64,000 nucleotides of DNA from Desulfobacterales bacterium (GTDB taxonomy: Bacteria; Desulfobacterota; Desulfobacteria; Desulfobacterales; JAQWFD01), in NCBI GenBank assembly GCA_028704555.1, contig JAQWFD010000005.1, positions 1 to 64,000 of the forward strand, read 5' to 3'. This document shows, one piece after another, positions 25,643 to 35,334 of the stretch; positions within the stretch are counted from its first letter, which is position 1, and each line of letters begins with the position of its first letter. A program made the translations under genes and the position numbers. Under the pieces are notes generated by a model, which saw nothing but the letters and a program-made list of their open reading frames with translations, had not been told where the DNA came from and did no database searches.

Positions 25643-26646
25643 AACCATCAATGATGATTTCCGTCCTGTTTGTCGTGTTATGCCTGACAGCCCTGATATC
25701 GTTGTCGCTTGGACGTTATCCGGTCAGTGTCGGCGACATCCTCCGGGTTATGGGGCTGATGGTATCGGATCAACCGGTCACGGACGAGCATCAATACCTT
25801 ATCCTGAAAAATATCCTGATTGACATCCGGCTGCCGCGCATCACGGCCGCCATCCTGATCGGTGCGGCGCTTTCGGTTTCCGGTGCGGTCTTTCAGTCCA
25901 TGTTTATGAACCCTCTGGTTTCTCCGGGACTGCTGGGCGTCCTGGCCGGCGCCTCCTTTGGCGCCTCGGTGGGCATGATCGTCGCCAGGAGCTGGTTTGT
26001 GGTTCAACTGGGGGCATTTTCCTTCGGCTTGATCGCCGTGCTTGCTGCCCTGGCAATCTCTTCGATCAGTCGCAGGGATCAGCTTCTGATGTTAATATTA
26101 GGCGGCATCATCAGCGGTGCGTTGTTTACTTCCTTACTTTCAGTGGTTAAATACATGGCTGACCCCTACGAACAGTTACCAGCCATAATCTACTGGCTCA
26201 TGGGCGGACTTTCCGCCATTGACAGCGTGACGGTTCTGGCTGTGTGCGGGCCTGTTTTGATCGGTATTCTGAGCCTGCTGCTGCTTTCCGGTTATCTGAA
26301 CGTATTGAGCATGGGCGATGAAGAAGCCCGTTCACTAGGGGTCAATGTTCGTTTTCTGCGTCTTTTGTTCATTTTCCTGGCCACCATTATCAGTTCGCTG
26401 ACGGTGGTTATGGGCGGGGTCATTGGCTGGGTAGGGCTGTTGATTCCGCACATCGCCCGAATGCTCGTTGGCCCGGATAACCGCATCCTGCTGCCGGCAT
26501 CCGCATTGATTGGTGCCGCCTATCTGCTGATTGCAGATGATATCGCACGGCTGCTGTTCAGTATAGAGATCCCCATCGGAATTTTAACCTCTTTGGTAGG
26601 CATCCCCTTTTTCGCCCTTGTCGTTCGTAACGCCAGAAAAGGATGA
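25639..26646 (+). CDS. FecCD/BtuC-type ABC importer permease
   Basis: The 335-residue protein has about ten hydrophobic spans and typical family segments: DIRLPRITAAILIGAALSVSGAVFQSMFMNPLVSPGLLGVLAGASFGA and GVIGWVGLLIPHIARMLVGPDNR. These are the coupling and translocation parts of BtuC/FecD/MolB permeases. It overlaps genes on both sides by 4 bp, so translation is coupled. It would act as a homodimer because only one permease gene is present. Confidence 0.9.
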   Translation: MKPSMMISVLFVVLCLTALISLSLGRYPVSVGDILRVMGLMVSDQPVTDEHQYLILKNILIDIRLPRITAAILIGAALSVSGAVFQSMFMNPLVSPGLLGVLAGASFGASVGMIVARSWFVVQLGAFSFGLIAVLAALAISSISRRDQLLMLILGGIISGALFTSLLSVVKYMADPYEQLPAIIYWLMGGLSAIDSVTVLAVCGPVLIGILSLLLLSGYLNVLSMGDEEARSLGVNVRFLRLLFIFLATIISSLTVVMGGVIGWVGLLIPHIARMLVGPDNRILLPASALIGAAYLLIADDIARLLFSIEIPIGILTSLVGIPFFALVVRNARKG

Positions 26647-27482
26647 AACTGATGACCTTGATTTCAGTCGATCATGTCACATACGGTTATTCCAGAAAAC
26701 CCGTGCTCAAAGATATTTCGCTCACTTTTAAACGGGGTGAAATTGTCTCACTTCTGGGACCCAACGGCAGCGGCAAAACGACCTTTCTCAAAATACTGCT
26801 GGGATTATACCGCCCTCAGGAAGGCCGGGTGTTGTTTGAAGGCCGGTCGGTCTCCGAAATTCCGCCTAAACAGATAGCCAGACGGATTGCCTATGTGCCT
26901 CAATCTCATCGTCTTGCATTTGGTTACCGCGTGATGGACGTTGTCCTCATGGGAAGAATCCCTCATAAGCCGTTTTTCTTCCAATATAGCAATGACGACC
27001 AGAAGGCAGCGCTTGACGCCCTGGAACGGCTTTCTATCGACCACCTTAAAGATCGGCCCTACACCGAGGTCAGCGGCGGTGAACGCCAAATGACGCTGAT
27101 TGCCCGCGCTATCGTCCAGGGCGCTGATATTTTTATCATGGATGAACCGGTCAATGGCCTGGATTATGGCAACCAGATCCGTCTGCTGTATCGCATCACG
27201 GATCTGGCGCGTCATGGGTATACTTTTATCAAAACCACCCATTTTCCCGACCATGCCCTTTGGTTTTCAGACCGTGTCGTCATGTTGAAGGCCGGAAAGG
27301 TGATTGCGGATGGAGACGCTTTACAGATGATCAATCGAATCAATTTGTATAACCTGTATAACACCCATATCAAAGTAATTGAGTTGGATGATGGCGCTCA
27401 TATCTGTATTCCAGATGGGTTGAGAGGGCAGGATAACCATTGTGCCCCAAATGACAGTTTTAAAATGCATGAACTTGTTTAA
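26643..27482 (+). CDS. FecE/BtuD-type ABC importer ATPase
   Basis: The 279-residue ATPase has Walker A GPNGSGKTTFLKILLGL, signature VSGGERQMTLIARAIV and Walker B IFIMDEPVNGLDYGNQ, with a switch histidine in TTHFPDHALWF. The GPNGSGKTT and MGRIPHKPFF segments match the siderophore/cobalamin/molybdate class. An internal ATG at 26652 has a better-spaced AAAAGG and may be the real start. It is the last gene of the four-gene operon. Confidence 0.9.
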   Translation: MKLMTLISVDHVTYGYSRKPVLKDISLTFKRGEIVSLLGPNGSGKTTFLKILLGLYRPQEGRVLFEGRSVSEIPPKQIARRIAYVPQSHRLAFGYRVMDVVLMGRIPHKPFFFQYSNDDQKAALDALERLSIDHLKDRPYTEVSGGERQMTLIARAIVQGADIFIMDEPVNGLDYGNQIRLLYRITDLARHGYTFIKTTHFPDHALWFSDRVVMLKAGKVIADGDALQMINRINLYNLYNTHIKVIELDDGAHICIPDGLRGQDNHCAPNDSFKMHELV

Positions 27483-27603
27483 AGTGCATACACCTGGCGC
27501 CTGTCAGAAATGACGGGGGATGGCTTCAGTGTGTTCGTTCAAGGGCTGAGGCCTGCCGGCTTGACAGTGTCTGGTCAATCGTAAGGGTATCCCTTCTGTT
27601 TGC

Positions 27604-27632
27604 TTGACGGGCCGGGATAAAGAGGGTAATCC
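27604..27632 (+). promoter_or_regulatory. Candidate recC promoter
   Basis: TTGACG, a 17-bp spacer and TAATCC fit a sigma-70 promoter about 50 bp upstream of the recC start. The rest of the 27483-27680 gap holds nothing else I can support. Confidence 0.35.
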
Positions 27633-27680
27633 ATAAGTGAATCCAATATCAGGGTAACCCTCAAACAAGGTAAATTACTT

Positions 27681-30600
27681 ATGCCCGGCATGAGCATCTA
27701 TACCAGCAACCGGCTGGAAATTCTCGGAGAAGCGCTTGCCCGCGTTATCCGCATCCCCCCGGGTTCCGCGTTTACACCGGAAGTCATTGTGGTTCAAAGC
27801 AAGGGGATGCAGCGGTGGATATCGCTTGAGCTTGCCCGTCATACGGGAATCTGCGCCAACTGCCAGTTTCCGTTTCCCAATCGGTTCCTGCAGGATATCA
27901 GCGCAAGCCTGCTGGGGGAATCGCCGCAAATGGATCTGTTTACGCCGGAGATCATGGCGTTCCGGATCATGAAGATTCTGCCGGCCTGTCTGTCACTGCC
28001 GGGTTTTGAAAGCCTGGGGCGCTATCTGGCGGATGATCCGGACGGGCTGAAACTGTTTCAGCTGTCCGGGAAAATTGCCGGTCTGTTTGATCAGTATCAG
28101 GTATTTCGGCCGGAGATGATATTCCAATGGGAAAAAGGGCTGGAAGAGCCGCTGCCGGATCACCAATGGCAGGCGCATCTGTGGCGGGAGCTGAGCCTGA
28201 ACCTCGGGGGAAATGCGGCCGGCCATCGCGCATCTCTTCAGAAACATCTGATGGAAACGATCCACCGGTTTTCGGGCGATGTCAGTCTGCTTCCCGAACG
28301 GCTCGCCATTTTTGGCATATCCAGTCTGCCGCCGTTTTATTTCCGTGCATTTGCCGCGCTGTCACACCTGATTGAGGTAAACCTGTTTCTGATGAATCCC
28401 TGTCGGGAGTACTGGGCCGATATCTTGTCGGAACGTGAAATCCGGAAGACGAAAAAACGCTATGGCAGTGAATTTTCAGAGCAGGATCTGTTTCTGGAAA
28501 AAGGAAATCCGCTGCTGGCCTCCATGGGAATGCTGGGGAGAGACTTTTTCCGGCTCATCAGTGAAACCGATTTTGAACTGGTTGAGCTGTTTGATGATCC
28601 ACCGTCTGTTAACCTGCTCTCGGGCATCCAGTCGGATATCGTGAACCTGACCGGACCGCCGGCCGAACCGGTTTCATGCCCGGCAACGAATCAGACTGAT
28701 CCATCCGTTCAGATCCATTCCTGCCACAGCCCCATGCGGGAGATCGAGGTGCTGCACAACCAGCTTCTGGATATGTTCGAACAGGACCCGGTGCTTCTTC
28801 CCAAAGACATTGTCGTCATGACTCCGGATATCCAGACCTATGCGCCCTTTATCCAGGCCGTGTTCGATGCCCAGACCGAGCCGGCTCACCGGATTCCATT
28901 CAGCATTGCCGATCAGAGCATGAGATCCGAAAGCCGTATCATCGAGGCCTTTTTTGCCATACTGGATCTGAAGGGCAGCCGTTTCAGCGCGACCGACCTG
29001 ATGGGCCTTCTGGAATCACCGCACATCCGCGACCGGTTCGACATATCCGAGTCCGATATGCCGACGGTTGAACGATGGGTTCGGGAAACCGGCATCCGGT
29101 GGGGCATCGATCAGCACACCCGGGAGAGTCTGGGGCTGCCCGGTATTGAAGAAAATACGTGGAAAGCCGGTCTGGACAGGATGCTGCTGGGCTATGCCAT
29201 GCCGGGTCAGGGCCGGCGGATGTTTGGCGGTCTGCTGGCCTATGATCCGGTTGAAGGAAATGATGCCGCGCTGCTGGGCAGGCTGATCCGGTTTGTAAAT
29301 ACGGTCGTTGAACGGGTGACCGCGTTCGGCAGGGCCAGAACGCCGGCGCAATGGCAGCAATGCCTGGACGATCTGCTGGGCCGGTTTTTTCCGGCCGATG
29401 ATGACGCCATGCGGCAGATTCAGACGATCCGTTCTGTCATTCATGACATGGGAAGCATTGCCGGTCAAGCCGGATTCGACCGGGAGGTCAAATTTGAGGT
29501 GATTCGCGCCTATCTCGGGCATCAGCTTGAGCGTGACGGATTCGGATCGGGCTTTATCTCCGGGGGCGTCACGTTCTGCGCCATGCTGCCGATGAGAAGT
29601 ATCCCGTTTGATGTCATATGCCTGGTTGGAATGAACATTGATGCGTTTCCGCGGGACAGCCGGCCCCCGGCGTTTGATCTGATGGCCAGCCGGCCTCAAC
29701 CCGGAGACCGGTCAAGGCGGAATGACGACCGCTACCTTTTTCTCGAGGCCGTGATGTCAGCCAGAAAAGTGCTGTATATCAGCTATGTCGGGCAGAGCAT
29801 CCAGGATAATTCAACGATCCCCCCCTGCGTGCCGGTCAGCGAACTGCTGGATTACATTCGGGACAGTTACGGCATTTTGCAGGAAAAAATCGTGACGCGC
29901 CACAGACTTCAGGCGTTTTCCCCCTGGTATTTCACAGACGGATCAGCGCTGTTCAGCTACTCGGAAGAAGATCTTGCCGCCGGCGCCAGTCTTGCCGGAG
30001 CTCCCGAGGACAGGGAAGAGAGGGCGTTTATTGAAGGCGCCCTGCCGCCGGCTCCGGATGAATACCGATGCATGGATCCGGCTCATCTGGCCCGCTTTTA
30101 TGCCAATCCGGCGCGACTTCTGCTCAAAAACCGCCTGGGTATTTTTCTGGAAGAACCCGAAACCGTACTGGATGAACGGGAGTATTTTTCCACGGAGGGG
30201 CTGAACCGGTATCAGATTCATCAGGATTTGTATGCATACCGCCAGTCAGCCCCGGATCTGAAGGCGTTTTTCCCGCTGGAAAAGGCCTCCGGCCGGTTGC
30301 CTCATGCTGCGGTGGGCGAGGTGGCCTACAGCCAAATGAGTCTGGATACCGACCGGTTCGCAGCTACCGTTAACCGGTATACACACGGAAAAATTCCGCG
30401 GGCCGTTGAAATCGATCTTAAAATCGACGGGTTTCACCTGTGCGGAAAAATCGACGGTCTCTATGAACAGCGTCTGGTTTGTGTTCGTTTTGCCCGTAAA
30501 AAGGTGCGCGATTACCTGAGCGCCTGGATTGCGCATCTGGCGCTCTGCAGCAGCCCGCAAAACGCGTTTTCCGGCACCTGCCTGGTATGCAGCGACGGGA

Positions 30601-30929
30601 GGGTCGAATACAGCCCGGTAAAAGACGCGACGGATATCCTCGCCAGACTGCTTCACCTGTATTGGACCGGATTGACCCGACCCCTTCATTTTTTCCCGGA
30701 GGCATCGTTTCACTATGCCCTTCAGATGCATCATGGCAAATCGAGTGAAGAGGCGCTGGCCGGTGCGAGAAGTAAATGGCTGGGGTCAGATGCCTGGCCG
30801 GGTGAATTTTCCAACCCGTATACCGCGCTGTGCTTTTGCAGCGCTGATCCGCTGGATGAGGAATTCATGGCGTTTTCCGAAGCGGTGTTTACGCCCATGC
30901 TTGAGCATTGGCGGGAGGTAAAGGCCTGA
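27681..30929 (+). CDS. recC: Exodeoxyribonuclease V gamma subunit
   Basis: The 1082-residue protein begins with SIYTSNRLEILGEALARVI and VIVVQSKGMQRWISLELARHTGICANCQFPFPNRF, the RecC N-terminus. PFSIADQSMRSESRIIEAFFAIL and ITFCAMLPMRSIPF-like segments follow in helicase-like order without intact Walker motifs, as in RecC. It is close to the E. coli length (1122). Starts at 27681 and 27690 are both possible. RecC recognises Chi and splits the duplex. recB and recD follow in the same direction. Confidence 0.93.
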   Translation: MPGMSIYTSNRLEILGEALARVIRIPPGSAFTPEVIVVQSKGMQRWISLELARHTGICANCQFPFPNRFLQDISASLLGESPQMDLFTPEIMAFRIMKILPACLSLPGFESLGRYLADDPDGLKLFQLSGKIAGLFDQYQVFRPEMIFQWEKGLEEPLPDHQWQAHLWRELSLNLGGNAAGHRASLQKHLMETIHRFSGDVSLLPERLAIFGISSLPPFYFRAFAALSHLIEVNLFLMNPCREYWADILSEREIRKTKKRYGSEFSEQDLFLEKGNPLLASMGMLGRDFFRLISETDFELVELFDDPPSVNLLSGIQSDIVNLTGPPAEPVSCPATNQTDPSVQIHSCHSPMREIEVLHNQLLDMFEQDPVLLPKDIVVMTPDIQTYAPFIQAVFDAQTEPAHRIPFSIADQSMRSESRIIEAFFAILDLKGSRFSATDLMGLLESPHIRDRFDISESDMPTVERWVRETGIRWGIDQHTRESLGLPGIEENTWKAGLDRMLLGYAMPGQGRRMFGGLLAYDPVEGNDAALLGRLIRFVNTVVERVTAFGRARTPAQWQQCLDDLLGRFFPADDDAMRQIQTIRSVIHDMGSIAGQAGFDREVKFEVIRAYLGHQLERDGFGSGFISGGVTFCAMLPMRSIPFDVICLVGMNIDAFPRDSRPPAFDLMASRPQPGDRSRRNDDRYLFLEAVMSARKVLYISYVGQSIQDNSTIPPCVPVSELLDYIRDSYGILQEKIVTRHRLQAFSPWYFTDGSALFSYSEEDLAAGASLAGAPEDREERAFIEGALPPAPDEYRCMDPAHLARFYANPARLLLKNRLGIFLEEPETVLDEREYFSTEGLNRYQIHQDLYAYRQSAPDLKAFFPLEKASGRLPHAAVGEVAYSQMSLDTDRFAATVNRYTHGKIPRAVEIDLKIDGFHLCGKIDGLYEQRLVCVRFARKKVRDYLSAWIAHLALCSSPQNAFSGTCLVCSDGRVEYSPVKDATDILARLLHLYWTGLTRPLHFFPEASFHYALQMHHGKSSEEALAGARSKWLGSDAWPGEFSNPYTALCFCSADPLDEEFMAFSEAVFTPMLEHWREVKA

Positions 30930-30937
30930 TTTGTGAT

Positions 30938-31246
30938 CTATCTCCTGAATTTTTTAAAGCCCCGGATGACCCATGCAAAGCCCCATGCCGCGGCTACCGG
31001 ACAGAGGCCCAGATACAGAAACGGAAACAGGGGCCCCTCCCATGGCCTGAGCCAGGCGGCGCATCCGACCGGCCAGATAACGGATATGACAATGGCCAGC
31101 CGCATGTGACCCGACAGATTCACAGCCGGGAAAATACGAACGGACCGCATGACTCTGTCCGGCCGTCCGGAGGTGGGCATTCTCGGTATGATAAACAGAA
31201 TTAAAATGATGACGGCTATCAGAAGGATTTCCTGGATTCCGGACAA
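30938..31246 (-). CDS. Small integral membrane protein of unknown function
   Basis: The 102-residue protein has three hydrophobic segments: EILLIAVIILILFIIPRM at the N-terminus, LAIVISVIWPVGCAAWL in the middle and LCPVAAAWGFAWVIRGF near the end, with basic residues between. I recognise no family. It is encoded opposite to recC and recB in the gap between them, where E. coli has the protease gene ptrA on the same strand. Its 3' end almost touches recC. It could be a genuine small membrane gene; confidence is moderate because homology cannot be checked here. Confidence 0.55.
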   Translation of the reverse strand: MSGIQEILLIAVIILILFIIPRMPTSGRPDRVMRSVRIFPAVNLSGHMRLAIVISVIWPVGCAAWLRPWEGPLFPFLYLGLCPVAAAWGFAWVIRGFKKFRR

Positions 31247-31462
31247 GAGGCTCCCCCACAGCTGAGTGCTTGGCTGTTCGTGTTATGTGTTTAACCTGTG
31301 CGCCTTGATATCCGCGCGGTCAAAGATCCGTTCGGGACTAATACGGACAGTGCCTGTTTTATTTTGATATTTAACGTTGAAGTTCTTTCTGTTAGCACAT
31401 TTGCAGGCAGTTGGCAAACAGATGATCCTTATATCTTACAATCCGGAAAGAGGGTAAATTGA

Positions 31463-34400
31463 ATGGAACAGTTTGACCTGATTCACAGCCGCCTGAGCGG
31501 TGTCAACCTGATTGAGGCCAGCGCCGGTACCGGAAAAACGTATACGATCGCAGGTCTCTTTCTGCGTCTGGTCATCGAGCAGGGTTTTTCCGTGGATCAG
31601 ATTCTCGTGGTCACCTTTACCCGGGCAGCCACCGATGAGCTGAAAGGCAGAATCCGCAGCCGGCTCATCGAAGCAAAGGAAGCGTTCCTGAGGGGCGGCA
31701 GCCGGGACGGTTTGATCGGAGCCCTGGCGGATGGCTGCCATGATCCTTCGGTCGGCCTTGAACGGATACACGATGCGCTGGTTGATTTTGACCGGGCGCA
31801 GATTTTTACCATCCACGGATTTTGCCAGAGACTGCTTCAGGAACATGCGTTTGAAACCGCCGGCCTTTTTGATACGGAGCTGGTCACCGACCAGAGCCGG
31901 TTGCTGCAGACCGTTGCGGACGATTACTGGCGAAAGAGCATGTATACGGCTCCGGTTGAATTCGTCAGTTTCTGTATGGGGCAGAGCGGCAGCGGTCCCG
32001 GCGTTTTTCTGTCGCTGCTCGGCCGGTTGAAGAGCCCGTCTGTCCGGATCATTCCCGGGATGAACGTCCCGTCATCTGAAGGATTCGGGTTCGAGCATCT
32101 GGACGAATTCCGGAACCTGATCCGCAGGCTTCGGAGCCGGTGGCGGGTGTCGCGCGATGAGGTAGCGGAGCTGTTAAAGAGCCCCTCTCTGAACGGCACG
32201 GTCTACGGGGGGGTAACACCGAAAAAGGGAACGACCGATCCTCCGAAACGCCTGGCGACCGTGGCGGCGATGCTCGAGGACATGGACCGGTTTGCAGATG
32301 ACAAGCATATCGGGTTTCCCCTGTTTGACAAGTTTGAACGGTTTACGGCAGACAAACTTCAGAGCAGTGTTAAAAAGGGCCAGCCGACACCTGATCATGA
32401 TTTGTTTTGCCTTTGTGACGAAATCTGGAAAAAAGCGGATCTGTTGACGGCTGAAATGCGTGAAGCCCTGCTGATGGCAAAGCGCCGGTTTATTGATTTT
32501 GCCTGGAAGGAACTGGCCCGTCAAAAGAGGCAAAGCAATATCGTATTTTTTGATGACCTGTTGACCCTTGTGAAACAGGCCCTGATTGCCGGCGGAAGCT
32601 CCCGGCTCATTTCCGCCGTCCGGGACAGGTATGCGGTGGCCCTGGTCGATGAGTTCCAGGATACCGACCCGGTTCAATATGATATTTTCAATACCTTTTT
32701 TTCTGCGGAAAACAGCACCCTGTTTATGATCGGTGATCCCAAGCAGGCCATCTACAGCTTTCGGGGAGCGGACATTTTTTCCTATATGGATGCGGCGGAT
32801 CATGCCGGAAAGCAGTATACGCTCAGGGAAAACTGGCGCTCTCACCCGCGTCTGATCCAGGCGGTCAACACGGTATTCTCCGGCACCCGGCATCCGTTTG
32901 TATTCAGTCAAATCGGTTTTGATCCGGCCATATCCGGCAAGCCGGAAGCATTTGAAACGGATCAATTGGCACCGGATGCGTCCGGGGCGCCGCTGACCCT
33001 GTGGTATCTGTCATCAGAACTGTACGCGAAAGAGGGCAAGCCCGTAAACAAAACCGATGCCGAACCCGTTATCGCCCGGGCCGTTGCCGATGAAATCTGC
33101 CGGCTGATTCATCAGCCGGGGACAGCCCGTGTCCGTGCCGGTGATATTGCGGTGCTGGTCCGGACCAATCGGCAGGCAGCCATGATCCGGGACTGCGTGG
33201 CGGAACAGAACATCCCCTCGGTTGTCACCGGTACGGAAAATGTGTTTGATTCCCATGAAGCTGACGAGATGCAGCGGATACTGCTGAGCCTTTCGGAGCC
33301 GGCCGACCTTGACCGGCTCCGGGCGGCCCTGGCTGCCGATATGCTGGGAATCAGCGGAAACCGGATCGATGCCGTTCAGGACGATTTTTTGTGGTGGGAA
33401 CAGAAAGTGGCGGATTTCAGGGCCTACCGGAATCTGTGGGCCGGGCATGGATTTATCCGGATGTTTCGTCTGTTCATGGCCCGTGAAAATGTAAAAAGCA
33501 GACTCCTCGGATTTATCGATGGTGAACGCCGCCTTACCAATGTGCTTCATCTGTCGGAAATTTTACATCAGCAGAGCGTTGAACGTCATCTGGGCATAAA
33601 GGGGCTGCTGAAGTGGCTCGCCGTGCAGAAAGATCCGTCCGCTGCCCGCACGGATGCCTTTCAGCTGCGGCTGGAGCGTGACGAATTTGCCGTAAAAATT
33701 GTTACCATCCATAAAAGCAAAGGGCTTGAATATCCGGTGGTGTTCTGTCCCTTTTCCTGGCATGGATCAGAGGTCACCGGAAGCGACATCCTGTTTCACG
33801 ATATGGATGAGAGCCGTCAGCTGACCTGCGATCTGGGATCTGAGGATCAGGAGATCCACCGAAAAGCAGCCCAAAACGAGCTGCTGGCTGAAAACCTGAG
33901 GCTGCTCTATGTGGCCCTGACCCGTGCCAGAACCCGGTGCTATCTGGTCTGGGGGCGGATCAACAAGGCCCAGACATCGGCACTGGCCTACCTGTTTCAT
34001 GCGGACGAGAAAATCGATCCTGACAATATACCCGGCGCCATGAAAACGCTGTTTTCTTCCAAAACCGATATGGATCTGATGGTCGACCTGAAGCGCCTGG
34101 CGGCAGCCTCGGACGGAAGCATTGACATCCAGCCGCTGCCCCAGACCGCCTGCGAAGCTCATGGGCGCATTCAAACGGTCGAAGACAGGCTGTTCTGCCG
34201 CAAATTTGCCGGTCATATTGACACCAGCTGGAAAATATCGAGTTTTTCCGCTCTGGTTTCCGGCATGTTTTCCGGCAGACCGGCGCTTGAAATCGAGCTG
34301 CCGGACCGGGACGATAGCCCGGTTGTATCCGGCAGCCTGGATTCGGATTCCGGACGGATAACGGATCTGACGGATATTTTCTCATTTCCCAAAGGCGCGC

Positions 34401-35164
34401 GTGCCGGGTTGTTTTTTCATGATATTTTTGAGCATCTTGATTTTGCCGCCGAAAATCCGGATAAAATGACCGATCTGGTCACCTGCAAGCTTCGTGAATA
34501 CGGGTTTGAATCGATATGGGCCGATACGGTCTGCCGGATGGTGGAACAGGTGCTTTCGGTGCCGCTGGCAGCCGGCCGCAACGATTTTGTCCTCTCAGCG
34601 GTCCGGAATGCGGACAGACTCAACGAGATGGAGTTTTACTTTCCCATTCTTCCGGTATCTCCCCGGGGGCTCAGCCAGATCTTTGCCCGTTACGGAAAAG
34701 ATCCGGCTGGTGATGCGTTTGCCGGCCAGATTGGGAAACTGACGTTCTCACCGGCCCGGGGATTTATGAAAGGCTTTATGGATATGGTGTTCCGCTTCGA
34801 CGGACGCTTTTATCTGCTGGACTGGAAATCCAATGTGCTGGGCACGGATATCGCCGATTACGACACGCCCCGGCTTTCCATTGCCATGAGCTCACACGGC
34901 TATATTCTTCAGTACTGCCTGTATACACTTGCCCTGCATCAGTATTTTCAGAATCGGATCCCCGGATTCCGGTATGAATCGGATTTCGGCGGCGTATTCT
35001 ATGTGTTTATCCGGGGGGTGGACAGCCGCAAGGGGCCTGATTTCGGAATCTATCACGAGGTTCCGCCGGCCGGACTGATCGAGGACCTGGGAAAGGCGAT
35101 GATCCCGGGGTTTCGGATGGAATCCATCCCTATCCCGGCAAAGAAAAACCAAGCATCTCCGTAA
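31463..35164 (+). CDS. recB: Exodeoxyribonuclease V beta subunit (helicase-nuclease)
   Basis: The 1233-residue protein has the UvrD-like helicase motifs: ASAGTGKT at 19-26, VTFTRAATDELKGRI, DEFQDTDPVQYDIF, IGDPKQAIYSFRGADI, TIHKSKGLEYPVVF and LYVALTRAR. The C-terminal nuclease domain ends with GFMDMVFRFDGRFYLLDWKSN, with the catalytic Asp and Lys of the RecB nuclease. Length is slightly above E. coli RecB (1180). With RecC and RecD it resects double-strand ends and degrades linear foreign DNA. Confidence 0.95.
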   Translation: MEQFDLIHSRLSGVNLIEASAGTGKTYTIAGLFLRLVIEQGFSVDQILVVTFTRAATDELKGRIRSRLIEAKEAFLRGGSRDGLIGALADGCHDPSVGLERIHDALVDFDRAQIFTIHGFCQRLLQEHAFETAGLFDTELVTDQSRLLQTVADDYWRKSMYTAPVEFVSFCMGQSGSGPGVFLSLLGRLKSPSVRIIPGMNVPSSEGFGFEHLDEFRNLIRRLRSRWRVSRDEVAELLKSPSLNGTVYGGVTPKKGTTDPPKRLATVAAMLEDMDRFADDKHIGFPLFDKFERFTADKLQSSVKKGQPTPDHDLFCLCDEIWKKADLLTAEMREALLMAKRRFIDFAWKELARQKRQSNIVFFDDLLTLVKQALIAGGSSRLISAVRDRYAVALVDEFQDTDPVQYDIFNTFFSAENSTLFMIGDPKQAIYSFRGADIFSYMDAADHAGKQYTLRENWRSHPRLIQAVNTVFSGTRHPFVFSQIGFDPAISGKPEAFETDQLAPDASGAPLTLWYLSSELYAKEGKPVNKTDAEPVIARAVADEICRLIHQPGTARVRAGDIAVLVRTNRQAAMIRDCVAEQNIPSVVTGTENVFDSHEADEMQRILLSLSEPADLDRLRAALAADMLGISGNRIDAVQDDFLWWEQKVADFRAYRNLWAGHGFIRMFRLFMARENVKSRLLGFIDGERRLTNVLHLSEILHQQSVERHLGIKGLLKWLAVQKDPSAARTDAFQLRLERDEFAVKIVTIHKSKGLEYPVVFCPFSWHGSEVTGSDILFHDMDESRQLTCDLGSEDQEIHRKAAQNELLAENLRLLYVALTRARTRCYLVWGRINKAQTSALAYLFHADEKIDPDNIPGAMKTLFSSKTDMDLMVDLKRLAAASDGSIDIQPLPQTACEAHGRIQTVEDRLFCRKFAGHIDTSWKISSFSALVSGMFSGRPALEIELPDRDDSPVVSGSLDSDSGRITDLTDIFSFPKGARAGLFFHDIFEHLDFAAENPDKMTDLVTCKLREYGFESIWADTVCRMVEQVLSVPLAAGRNDFVLSAVRNADRLNEMEFYFPILPVSPRGLSQIFARYGKDPAGDAFAGQIGKLTFSPARGFMKGFMDMVFRFDGRFYLLDWKSNVLGTDIADYDTPRLSIAMSSHGYILQYCLYTLALHQYFQNRIPGFRYESDFGGVFYVFIRGVDSRKGPDFGIYHEVPPAGLIEDLGKAMIPGFRMESIPIPAKKNQASP

Positions 35165-35171
35165 AGTACCA

Positions 35172-35242
35172 GCCGCACAAAAGTCACAAAAATCTTTTTA
35201 CGATTCTTACGTCTTTTTACGACTTTTGTGACTCTTTGCGGC
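35172..35242. repeat. Long imperfect inverted repeat between recB and recD
   Basis: A roughly 71-bp palindrome begins GCCGCACAAAAGTCACAAAA and ends with TTTTGTGACTCTTTGCGGC. The core arms AGTCACAAAA and TTTTGTGACT are perfect, and the central part holds two TCTTTTTACG-like units. Transcribed, it would form a long hairpin 8 bp after the recB stop. It may lower readthrough into recD or protect the recB 3' end. Confidence 0.6.
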
Positions 35243-35334
35243 TATTAAGATAGAAAAATAATTTTTTTGTTTTTTTGACAGAGTCTGAGGAATAAGGCAC
35301 TGCCAGCTAATCCATAATTAAATTAAAGTGAAAT

